Shown here: positions 5,585 to 11,937 of the stretch, piece after piece
How positions within the stretch are numbered: position 1 is the first letter of the stretch
Layout: the number at the start of each line of letters is the position of its first letter
NCBI GenBank assembly: GCA_031276375.1
Contig: JAISNE010000010.1
Location: forward strand, 1 to 11,983
Direction: 5' to 3'
From: Accumulibacter sp.
Lineage (GTDB): Bacteria; Pseudomonadota; Gammaproteobacteria; Burkholderiales; Rhodocyclaceae
Length of the DNA: 11,983 nt
Notes under the pieces: generated by a model
Seen by the model: only the letters and a program-made list of their open reading frames with translations
What the model was told of the DNA's origin: nothing
The model's database searches: none
Position numbers and translations under genes: made by a program

Positions 5585-5979
5585 GGATTGTTTTCCATTC
5601 AGTTCTTGTCTGAATGATATCTTCTCGATCTTGCTTGCCTTCAGCGTTTTTTAAAGACAAAGCCAGGGGACTTGACAAGTTTATGAATTGCGTTCAAAGA
5701 ACAGTCTTTTGCAAAATGCGAACGCATTTCTTCCAATGTCATATCAACCCGCTTCCCGACAAGCTCAATGAGTTCTTGCCGTTCTTCGTCTGAAAAGATA
5801 GAGGCCCGATGCCCTCGCGGACGCGCTTCAGGCCGTTCCTCTCGTTCAAATTCACGAATCCACCGGCTCACGCTATTCAGGCGATATCCGACAAAAGAAT
5901 TTTGCAGAAGTGACGCTCGATGATTTGTTCGTTCCGGCGGTGGAGTGAGGAGCAAAGCCGGTTTTTTGTCGAAAATCAT
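5585..5979 (-). pseudogene. IS630-family transposase N-terminal half (decayed)
   Basis: The minus-strand frame gives part of the helix-turn-helix, RLNSVSRWIREFERE, then ARPRGHRASIFSDEERQELI, ELVGKRVDMTLEEMRSHFAK, and NAIHKLVKSPGFVFKKR ending in TGA near 5643-5641. Intact relatives continue K-K-T-L-x-A-S-E-Q-D-R. Here the continuation is in other frames: after TTTAAAAAACGC a shifted frame reads KKTLKAS, and a further shift gives KQDREDIIQTRTEWKT, after which homology stops near 5588. The run of six A could suggest programmed slippage, but the second nearby frame change and loss of all catalytic residues indicate decay. The first part of the product (MIFDKKPALLLTPPPE) does not look like the family's N-terminus. 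The fragment marks the boundary between the core-like block and the LysR/SDR/TRAP cassette. Confidence 0.8.
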
Positions 5980-6042
5980 TTCGGCGGAGATGGAATCACG
6001 ACTCCATGTCCGAATCGGAAATTGTGGTGAAAATCGAGGCGA

Positions 6043-7038
6043 TTAGCGCGCGTTTGGATGAGGACTTTTCATCCGTCCACCGTTCGAGCCTGCCCGTGGG
6101 CCGCGCGGACCGGGCAAGGCCCGCGTTGCTTTCACGGCGGACTTCACTTCAGATCCCTGCCCCGCTTGTTCGCGTATCCAGTCTACGAACTGCGCCACTT
6201 CCGTGCGTTGGGCATGGCGTTCGGGATAGACCACGAAGTGCGCTTCGATCGGCAATGACCAGTCGGGCTGAAACACCGGCCGCAATTGCCCGGCTTCGAT
6301 ATACGGCGAGGCGATCCAGCTACTTTCCAGCGCAATGCCCAGTCCCTGCACGGCGGCTTCGAGCGACATCGACGCGCGGTCGAAGCGAAAGGCGAAACGC
6401 TCCGGCATGCCGACCAGAGCGCGGCTGGCGAACCAGGCTGGCCATTGCACCAGACTGACGGTCGACTGGATCAGCGGACACCGGAGCAGGTCGGACGGTA
6501 CGGACACCGACAGGCGAGCCAGTAAACATGGACTGGCCAGTGGCAGTATGCGCTCTTCGGAAATCGGCTCCACGACCAGGTTCGGCCACTCCGGCACGCC
6601 GTAGCGAATGTCCAGGTCCACCTGTCCGAGCGCGAAGTCCGAATACACTGGCGATGCCGACAGAAACAGGGAAATGTCGGGAAAAGCGCGCACGAAGCGG
6701 CCGAGGCGTGGCATCAGCCACTGGCTGGCGATGCTGGGGCTCGAATGTACATACAACGTGTTGCGCATACCCTTGCGGATGTCGTTGGTGGCATTGCCAA
6801 TGGCGCCGAGCGCGCCGGCGACGCGTCTTAGGTAACTCTCGCCCGCGTCGCTGAGTGTGACGCCACGCGGCGTCCTTTCGAACAGCAGAAAGCCCAGGAA
6901 CTGCTCCAGTTTGGCAATCTGATGGCTAACCGCCGATGGCGTCAGATACAGCTCCTCGGCCGCTCGCGCAAAGCTCAGCCACCGTGCCACGGCCTCGAAG
7001 ACTACCAATGCTTTCAGGGGAGGAAGGTCGGATATCAT
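6043..7038 (-). CDS. LysR-family transcriptional regulator, GcvA-like
   Basis: A 331-residue cytoplasmic DNA-binding regulator. The N-terminal winged helix-turn-helix is complete (LKALVVFEAVARWLSFARAA, then TPSAVSHQIAKLEQFLGFLLFERT, with LSDAGESYL ending the domain near residue 85). A GcvA-type effector domain follows (SSPSIASQWLMPRLGRFVRA, FPDISLFLS, DLDIRYG, EERILPLASP, GLGIALE). The C-terminus from about residue 300 is an extra basic, Pro/Gly-rich tail (LPGPRGPRAGSNGGRMKSPHPNAR), longer than usual for about 300-residue GcvA-like proteins, possibly read-through into sequence beside the IS630 relic. ATG 7038 is preferred over a TTG at 7065 because family members start just before L-P-P-L-x-A-L. 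It is divergent from the SDR/TRAP genes with 302 bases between starts, the classic LysR arrangement, so it likely controls them and itself in response to the transported compound or a derivative. Confidence 0.93.
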   Translation of the reverse strand: MISDLPPLKALVVFEAVARWLSFARAAEELYLTPSAVSHQIAKLEQFLGFLLFERTPRGVTLSDAGESYLRRVAGALGAIGNATNDIRKGMRNTLYVHSSPSIASQWLMPRLGRFVRAFPDISLFLSASPVYSDFALGQVDLDIRYGVPEWPNLVVEPISEERILPLASPCLLARLSVSVPSDLLRCPLIQSTVSLVQWPAWFASRALVGMPERFAFRFDRASMSLEAAVQGLGIALESSWIASPYIEAGQLRPVFQPDWSLPIEAHFVVYPERHAQRTEVAQFVDWIREQAGQGSEVKSAVKATRALPGPRGPRAGSNGGRMKSPHPNAR

Positions 7039-7340
7039 CGCACATACCAAGTGAAAAAAATTCAACAGGCACTGAAAAACAAGCGTTTGAATTCATTGCT
7101 CAACAAGAAGATTATCGTACCTGCATCAGACAACACCAAGAACATTCAGGGACACATTCCGGCGGCCCAATTCTCGAGCCGTCGATACGCACTACCGGAG
7201 ATGGCGCGCGGCAGGGTTGGAGAACCAACTCGAATGATGAAAAATTTTTACCCCAAAAGGACTGCAACTCAATATTTTTCATTAAACATCACTGGGCTTC
7301 ATATGTCCCGTTTTTACTTCTTAGCAAAGGAATCGACAAA
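7039..7340. promoter_or_regulatory. Divergent LysR-SDR intergenic control region with two dyads
   Basis: No gene is supported in this 302-base gap. Two perfect dyads lie toward the SDR side: GTTGG-N4-CCAAC (7216-7229), and ATGAAAAAT (7237-7245) with its inverse ATTTTTCAT (7274-7282) separated by 28 bases. LysR regulators bind interrupted dyads in such divergent gaps, so these are candidate operator sites; the short T-N11-A consensus is too loose to confirm by eye. The region 7230-7340 is markedly more AT-rich than its surroundings, as expected for promoters. Confidence 0.4.
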
Positions 7341-8090
7341 ATGTTGCTTGAAAATCGTGTAGCAATCATCACCGGCGGCGCCGGAGTCAACGGATTGGGA
7401 TTCGCCTCGGCCCGCATGATGACCGAACAGGGCGCGAAGGTGGTCATCGTTGACCTGCCCGCGGCCCGACCGGACCAGGCGGCGGCCGCGCTCGGCGGCG
7501 ATCACCTCGGACTGGCCGCCGACGTTACCAACAAGGCGCAGTGCGAGGCCGCCGTGCGGGAAGTGGTCGAGCATTTTGGCCGTATCGACATCCTGTTCAA
7601 CAACGCCGGCATCACCCAGCCGCGCAAGACGCTGGATATTTCCGACGCCGATTACGACGCGGTCCTCGACGTTAGCCTGCGCGGCACGCTGCACATGTCG
7701 CAAGCCGTCATCCCGGTCATGCAGAAACAAAAGTCGGGCTCGATCATCTGCACGTCCTCGATTTCCGCGCAACGCGGCGGTGGCATCCTCGGCGGCCCGC
7801 ATTACTCGGCGGCCAAGGCCGGCGTGCTCGGCCTCGCGCGCGCGATGGCGCGCGATTTCGGTCCGGACAACATTCGCGTCAACTGCATCACCCCTGGCCT
7901 GATCGCCACGGACATCAACAAGGGCAAGATTCCGGAAGAGCACCACGCGTCGATCCTCGAATCGATCCCGCTCGGCCGCATCGGCGAGCCGGCCGATATT
8001 GGCGGCGCGTGTCTGTTTTTGGCCAGCGATCTGGCGAAGTACGTCACCGGCGTCACGCTGGACGTCAATGGCGGCATGTTGATCCATTGA
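7341..8090 (+). CDS. Short-chain dehydrogenase/reductase (classical SDR, FabG-like fold)
   Basis: A 249-residue NAD(P)-dependent oxidoreductase of classical SDR length. Visible: the glycine-rich nucleotide motif TGGAGVNGLG (11-20), Asp38 ending the second strand (VVIVDLP), which favours NAD(H) over NADP(H), ADV (60-62), NNAG (87-90), catalytic Ser142 in SSISAQRGG, Tyr155 and Lys159 in YSAAK, and the PG motif (185-186). The fourth residue of the usual Asn-Ser-Tyr-Lys tetrad appears as Ser112 (VLDVSLRGT instead of V-x-V-N-L-x-G). The ATG at 7341 is preceded by AAAGGA with 9 bases spacing; the frame is open further upstream but into the control region. It is followed by the TRAP genes on the same strand after 148 bases and is divergent from the LysR gene, so it probably converts the imported substrate or its product. 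The substrate is unknown. Confidence 0.93.
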   Translation: MLLENRVAIITGGAGVNGLGFASARMMTEQGAKVVIVDLPAARPDQAAAALGGDHLGLAADVTNKAQCEAAVREVVEHFGRIDILFNNAGITQPRKTLDISDADYDAVLDVSLRGTLHMSQAVIPVMQKQKSGSIICTSSISAQRGGGILGGPHYSAAKAGVLGLARAMARDFGPDNIRVNCITPGLIATDINKGKIPEEHHASILESIPLGRIGEPADIGGACLFLASDLAKYVTGVTLDVNGGMLIH

Positions 8091-8226
8091 TTTCATTGCG
8101 CTTCGCATTGAAAACGGAACCCGAAGACGGGTAGAAGGCAGCGCGGCATGGAAGAAGGTCGACAGGCCGCGGGATTCAACGCGGATATGAACGGTCCGCC
8201 AATTCAATCAGGCAGTACTTTTACAC

Positions 8227-8234
8227 AAGGAGGG
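8227..8234 (+). promoter_or_regulatory. Strong Shine-Dalgarno sequence for dctP
   Basis: AAGGAGGG lies 4 bases before the ATG at 8239, the strongest ribosome site in the window. It fits the need for large amounts of the periplasmic binding protein relative to the membrane subunits. Confidence 0.8.
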
Positions 8235-8238
8235 AAAC

Positions 8239-9252
8239 ATGAAAGAGATCTTCAGGATGAACCGCCGCACGTTCCTGCAAGGCGTGGGAGCCATCGGGGC
8301 AACGGCACTGGTCGGCGCGCCGGCCGTGTCAAGGGCGGCGCCGCAGAAACTCATGTTCGCGCACGAGCAGCCACCGGGCAATCCGCGTTCGCTGGCGGCG
8401 GATAAGTTCGCCGAACTGGTCAACGCCAAATCCGGCGGAGCGATCGAAGTCATCGTGGCGGGCTCGGGTCAGCTCGGCGGCGACGCGGCGATGCTGACCA
8501 GCCTGCGCACCGGCACACTGTCCATTTCCGCCAACAGCCAGGGCGCCACCTCGGCGATCGTGCCCGAACTGGCCGCGCTCGGCCTGCCTTTCCTGTTTAC
8601 CAGGAGCGACGATGGCGTGCGGGTTCTCTCGGGCAAGATTGGCGAGCTGCTCAAGCCCAAGTTCGACGCCATGGGCCTGGTGCCGATCGGCTGGTGGGAC
8701 AACGGCATCCGCCACATCACCAACAGCAAGCGTTCGATCCGGATGCCGGATGATCTGAGGGGCCTGAAGTTCCGCACGCCGCCCGACCCGGCGACCATCG
8801 ACATCTTCCAGGCGCTCGGCGCGGCCACCGTCCAGATTCCCTTCCCGGAACTGTACGTCGCCTTGCAGCAGAAAGTCGTCGACGGCCAGGAAAATCCGCT
8901 GACCAACATCGCCGCCTCCAAGCTTTACGAGGTCAATCCCTTCATCAGCCTCTCGGCGCACAAGTGGGAATGCACGCCGGTACTGATGTCCAAGCTGGCC
9001 TGGAACAGGCTCGATGCGAAGTCCAGGGATATCGTCGCGGAAGCCATGGTCGAGGCCACGGCCTTGCAGATCGGCGCTTCGAACGAGTCCAACCAGAAGC
9101 TGGAAAAGAACTTCCGCGCCAACGCGCAGATCACGGTCAACGATGTCGACGTGGAAGCCTTCCGCAAGCAGACGGCTTCGGTCTTCGACGCCTGGGAGAA
9201 AAAACCTTTCGGCGCTTTCGTCAAGGAACTGCGCAAGACCGTACTGGGTTGA
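8239..9252 (+). CDS. dctP: TRAP transporter solute-binding protein, DctP family
   Basis: A 337-residue periplasmic binding protein that captures an organic acid and delivers it to the DctQ-DctM membrane complex. The N-terminus has a twin-arginine type signal (NRRTFLQGVGAIGATALVGA, residues 8-27) with likely cleavage after SRA near 33. The mature part follows the DctP pattern: LMFAHEQPPGNPRSLAADKFAE, GGDAAMLTSLRTG, ELAALGLPFLF, GIRHITNSKRSI, DDLRGLKFRTP with the conserved Arg179 that in known relatives pairs with the substrate carboxylate, PFPELYVALQQKVVDGQENP, and a long C-terminal helix. Start 8239 has the strong Shine-Dalgarno site; ATG 8257 would put the RR motif at the very start and is the alternative. 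dctQ starts 7 bases after the stop. Ligand identity cannot be read, though a carboxylate is the family expectation. Confidence 0.95.
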   Translation: MKEIFRMNRRTFLQGVGAIGATALVGAPAVSRAAPQKLMFAHEQPPGNPRSLAADKFAELVNAKSGGAIEVIVAGSGQLGGDAAMLTSLRTGTLSISANSQGATSAIVPELAALGLPFLFTRSDDGVRVLSGKIGELLKPKFDAMGLVPIGWWDNGIRHITNSKRSIRMPDDLRGLKFRTPPDPATIDIFQALGAATVQIPFPELYVALQQKVVDGQENPLTNIAASKLYEVNPFISLSAHKWECTPVLMSKLAWNRLDAKSRDIVAEAMVEATALQIGASNESNQKLEKNFRANAQITVNDVDVEAFRKQTASVFDAWEKKPFGAFVKELRKTVLG

Positions 9253-9259
9253 AAACGCC

Positions 9260-9820
9260 ATGGCCGAAACTCAACGCACGGCCAGCGAACGGGCCACCGC
9301 CATCCCCTGGCTGGATGGCGTGGACCGGTTCATCGGCCTGATTTGCAGATCGGTCGTCCTGACGACCGGGATCGCGCTTCTTCTCTCCATCATCACCGGC
9401 GTGATCGCCCGTTACATCATCAACGTGGGCGGCATCGACTGGGCGGAGGAGCTGCCCAAACAGCTCTTCTCCTGGTTCATCATGGCCGGCGTGGTGCTCG
9501 CGGTGCAGAGAGGCAGTCACATCGCCGTCGACCTGATCCTGAACTTTTTGCCCTCGCCGGCAAAGCGTTTCCTGATCTGCGTCACCAACCTGATGGTCTG
9601 CGCCGCCTACGTCTATCTGTTCTTCGTCGCGCTCGAAGTCGCCGGCATCGCCGCGGCGGAAACGAATCCGATGCTCGGCATTCCCAACAGTGTGCCGTTT
9701 TATGCGCTGGCCGCCGGTTCCCTGCTGACGGCCCTGGGCGCGCTGTCCATCGCCATCCGCGTATTTCTGCTTGGCGCGGACGCCAGGCCGCAGGGAGCCG
9801 CCGAGGAGAGTGTCGTATGA
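9260..9820 (+). CDS. dctQ: TRAP transporter small membrane subunit, DctQ family
   Basis: A 186-residue inner-membrane protein with the four hydrophobic segments expected of DctQ: about 29-50 (ICRSVVLTTGIALLLSIITG), 64-84 (QLFSWFIMAGVVLAV), 101-126 (FLICVTNLMVCAAYVYLFFV) and 144-168 (FYALAAGSLLTALGALSIAI). The family patch W-A-E-E-L appears as DWAEELPKQLFSWFIM, followed by QRGSHIAVD. DctQ forms a tight complex with DctM in sodium-driven uptake. The ATG at 9260 lacks a clear Shine-Dalgarno site and lies 7 bases after the dctP stop, suggesting translational coupling. The upstream part of the open frame overlaps dctP and is not coding. Confidence 0.94.
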   Translation: MAETQRTASERATAIPWLDGVDRFIGLICRSVVLTTGIALLLSIITGVIARYIINVGGIDWAEELPKQLFSWFIMAGVVLAVQRGSHIAVDLILNFLPSPAKRFLICVTNLMVCAAYVYLFFVALEVAGIAAAETNPMLGIPNSVPFYALAAGSLLTALGALSIAIRVFLLGADARPQGAAEESVV

Positions 9821-11073
9821 TTACCTTCCTGATCGTCGCTTTTTTCATACTCCTGTTTCTGGCCATTCCGGTCGGGCACGTTCTGGTCATCGCCTCGGGC
9901 GCGGCCATCCTGGCGGCCCGGGAATTTCCGATGATGCTGATCGCCCAGCAGATGGTCAACCAGACCCTGTCGTTTCCGATGCTGGCCTTGCCATTCTTCA
10001 TATTGTCCGGCAGCCTGATGATGAGCGGACGCCTGGGCGAAAAGCTGATCGGTTTTGCCACGGAACTGGTACAGCGTTTCCGCGGCGGCCTGGGGTCGGT
10101 GACGGTTCTCGGCAGTTGCGTTTTCGGCGGCGTTTCCGGGTCCGCCGTGGCCGACGCCACGGCGCTTGGCGGAATGCTGATTCCCTGGCAGATGCGCGAG
10201 GGGTATCCGCCCGGTTTTACCGCCGCCAACAATTCGGCGGCGGCGTCGATCTCCATTCTGATTCCGCCGTCGATTCCGTTCATCCTGTATTCGCTGGTCT
10301 CGAACGTATCGATTGCCGATCTCTTCCTGGCCGGCGTCCTGCCCGGCCTGATGCTGACGGGGGGATTCGTCGCCGTATGCAACGTTTCGGCGCGAATGCG
10401 CGGCTTTCCGTGGACCCGCACGCCGTTCAACGCGGCCAAATGCAAATCCCTGTTCATCGAAGCACTGCCGGCCCTGGTGATGCCTTTTATCATCATCGTG
10501 CTGCTGCGCTTCGGTTTCGCCACGCCCACCGAGGTTTCGGTAATCGCCGTGTTTTATGCGCTGTTCGCCGGCGTGTTCATCTACCGGGACATGACCGTCA
10601 AGCGTTTTCTGCAATCGCTCACCGCCGCCGGCGTGGCAACCGGCGTGGTCATGCTGGTGATCATGGGTTCGGCCATCGTCGGCTGGATGATGACCTACGC
10701 CCAGGTGCCGCAACTATTCGCCAAGTGGTGTCTGGCGACGCTCCAGGAGCCGTGGCTGATCGTGCTGGCGATGATCGGAATCATGTTGATCGCCGGCATG
10801 TTCATCGACCTGCCGGCGGCGATTCTGCTGCTGGGACCGATTTTCGTCCCGCTGGCCGAAACGATCCGCATGGATCTGACGCAGCTTGGTCTGGTCATGG
10901 TGCTGACGCTGGCCATCGGGCTTTATACCCCGCCCGTCGGCACCACGCTGTTCATCAGCAGTTCGATCGCCCGCGTCTCCATCCTCAAATCGTCGCGCGA
11001 GTTGCTCCCGTTCTACATCGTGGCGCTGGGGATCACGCTCTCGTTCGCCTACGTGCCCGCGCTGACACTGTGA
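9817..11073 (+). CDS. dctM: TRAP transporter large membrane subunit, DctM family
   Basis: A 418-residue inner-membrane transport subunit with about a dozen hydrophobic segments, normal for DctM (about 425). Typical features are seen in order: start MITFLIVAFFILLFLAIPVG, SFPMLALPFFILSGSLM, GSCVFGGVSGSAVADATALG, YPPGFTAANNSAAASISILI with PPSIPFILY, FATPTEVSVIAVFYAL, FIDLPAAILLLGPIFVPLA, GLYTPPVGTTLF. The start overlaps the dctQ stop as ATGA (9817-9820), and GGAG sits 8 bases upstream. It couples sodium entry to import of the substrate bound by DctP. The stop at 11071-11073 is only 18 bases from the second 100-bp element, so the operon's natural 3' flank has been replaced or interrupted. Confidence 0.96.
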   Translation: MITFLIVAFFILLFLAIPVGHVLVIASGAAILAAREFPMMLIAQQMVNQTLSFPMLALPFFILSGSLMMSGRLGEKLIGFATELVQRFRGGLGSVTVLGSCVFGGVSGSAVADATALGGMLIPWQMREGYPPGFTAANNSAAASISILIPPSIPFILYSLVSNVSIADLFLAGVLPGLMLTGGFVAVCNVSARMRGFPWTRTPFNAAKCKSLFIEALPALVMPFIIIVLLRFGFATPTEVSVIAVFYALFAGVFIYRDMTVKRFLQSLTAAGVATGVVMLVIMGSAIVGWMMTYAQVPQLFAKWCLATLQEPWLIVLAMIGIMLIAGMFIDLPAAILLLGPIFVPLAETIRMDLTQLGLVMVLTLAIGLYTPPVGTTLFISSSIARVSILKSSRELLPFYIVALGITLSFAYVPALTL

Positions 11074-11091
11074 TGCGTTTCGTAAGGGCCA

Positions 11092-11191
11092 ATACCAAGT
11101 TGCGGTCAAGCCATCGTGATACGCCAAAAATAACCGAAATTTGGGCACGTCAAACTGGAGTATCGACGACCTATTGAGCGCAACCTGGCAT
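11092..11191. mobile_element. 100-bp MITE-like element, copy 2
   Basis: It has the same length and ends as 1513-1612: ATACCAAGTTGC (11092-11103) and GCAACCTGGCAT (11180-11191). The right end differs from a perfect inverse by two T-to-C changes. About 85 of 100 bases match copy 1 by hand alignment; the longest shared runs are the 12-base left end and the 14 bases ending in GAGCGCAAC near the right end. It is flanked by CA on both sides (11090-11091 and 11192-11193), which may be a 2-bp target duplication. Same orientation as copy 1. No coding capacity. Confidence 0.72.
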
Positions 11192-11363
11192 CACCCGTCG
11201 CTACGGAATTCATCCCTTGGTTTATTACCAGCAATGCGAATCAATGAAATCCGCCATCGCGCGCGAAAAGCAGATCAAAAAGTGGAATCGCGCCTGGAAA
11301 TTGCGGCCGATCGAAGAAAGCAATCCGGGATGGCGCGATCCGTGGGAAGAAATTATCGGATGA
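11192..11363 (+). pseudogene. GIY-YIG nuclease family protein, C-terminal fragment
   Basis: In the frame ending with TGA at 11361-11363 the sequence reads TRRYGIHPLVYYQQCESMKS, AIAREKQIKKWNRAWKLRPI, EESNPGWRDPWEEIIG. This is the characteristic C-terminal half of the small stand-alone GIY-YIG proteins of proteobacteria (A-I-x-R-E-K-Q-I-K-K-W-x-R-x-W-K and N-P-x-W-R-D). The N-terminal half with the GIY and YIG strands and the catalytic Arg is missing: the 100-bp element lies directly upstream, and beyond it is the end of dctM. If the element and one CA are removed, the frame continues back to an ATG overlapping the dctM stop (11073-11075), but the few residues gained do not supply the domain. 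It is a broken gene, easily missed because it is short. Confidence 0.8.
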
Positions 11364-11380
11364 CCCGAAGCGTCCCCCAT

Positions 11381-11455
11381 CCCGTCATTCCCGCGCAGGC
11401 GGGAATCCAGTATTCCACGCCTTTTCTGGGTTCCCGCCTGCGCGGGAATGACGGG
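11381..11455. repeat. Dispersed palindromic repeat pair (GTCATTCCCGCGCAGG type)
   Basis: The arms 11381-11410 and 11426-11455 are 30 bases each, inverse complements with one mismatch, around a 15-base loop. Each arm itself contains the short palindrome TTCCCGC-GCGGGAA. Repeats with this ATTCCC...GGGAAT core are common as many dispersed copies in beta- and gammaproteobacteria (similar in form to neisserial dRS3). As RNA it would make a very stable hairpin and may stop transcription arriving from the TRAP operon. Confidence 0.85.
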
Positions 11456-11521
11456 TATTTTGACCGCCTCGTCTTAAAAAAAACGAGGATGGTGCATGAA
11501 AATTTGAGGGGAAATATCAGC

Positions 11522-11570
11522 GCATAGGTCGGGGGGAGCGAAGCGAACCCCCCCAACAAAAGCAGGCTCG
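11522..11570 (+). repeat. Dispersed repeat GCATAGG...AGCAGGCTCG, copy 1
   Basis: A 49-base repeat whose second copy is at 11938-11983. It has a central hairpin, a G-run (11531-11536), the loop AGCGAAGCGAA and a C-run (11548-11554), followed by the constant tail AACAAAAGCAGGCTCG. Relative to copy 2 the G and C runs are both longer, so the ability to pair is kept despite base changes. Confidence 0.75.
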
Positions 11571-11631
11571 ATAGTCCTATGAAATACTGGCAAACCCGCG
11601 AAATGGAATAAAAAACGGATTCGATTCCCCT

Positions 11632-11711
11632 CCGTCGTTACTCGGACTGCGTGACGAAGCAATCCAGAAGGCCGCATGGATTGCTTCGTCGCGCAGCCCG
11701 AGCAATGACGG
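11632..11711. repeat. Palindromic dispersed repeat (CGTCATTGC...GCAATCCA type)
   Basis: The arms 11632-11666 and 11677-11711 (35 bases each) are inverse complements with four mismatches, around a 10-base loop. The inner part GACGAAGCAATCCA / TGGATTGCTTCGTC is perfect. A degraded relative is seen at 4091-4160. No coding function is apparent. Confidence 0.75.
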
Positions 11712-11937
11712 CATTTTCTCTACGTTTATTGGAAGAAATAAAAATCGAAATCAGAAAAAGGGTTACCAAGAGACGCATGGAAAGATTGTTGGGGTCTGTG
11801 GAAGGATAATTGCACTCACGTGGCTTCAAGCAACAAACGCATGGCGTCACGTTCCGCGCTTGATTATTCACCCTTTTTCCCACTGGAAATCCAGCACATT
11901 TCGTTCTTCCTTGCCGAACTCCACCCCAATCAAGCCC
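11712..11937. other. Intergenic sequence without recognisable gene
   Basis: Only short frames occur. A 33-codon ORF (ATG at 11706 to TAA, reading MTAFSLRLLEEIKIEIRKRV...) starts inside the palindromic repeat and has no ribosome site. I see no RNA gene or promoter I would defend. Confidence 0.4.

Noticed and set aside
7044..7052. ATACCAAGT, matching nine bases of the 100-bp element's end
   Set aside because: The match stops after nine bases, there is no partner end 100 bases away, and such a match is not improbable in 12 kb.
9771..11177. Plus-strand 468-codon frame overlapping dctM
   Set aside because: Arg-rich frame-shifted shadow of dctM, which has full family motifs and normal start signals.
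11615..11640. GGATTCGATTCCCC, resembling a tRNA T-loop
   Set aside because: The flanking bases do not form a 5-bp T-stem, and no anticodon arm or acceptor pairing is found on either strand.
11706..11807. 33-codon ORF after the last palindrome
   Set aside because: It starts within repeat sequence, lacks a ribosome site and has no recognisable features.
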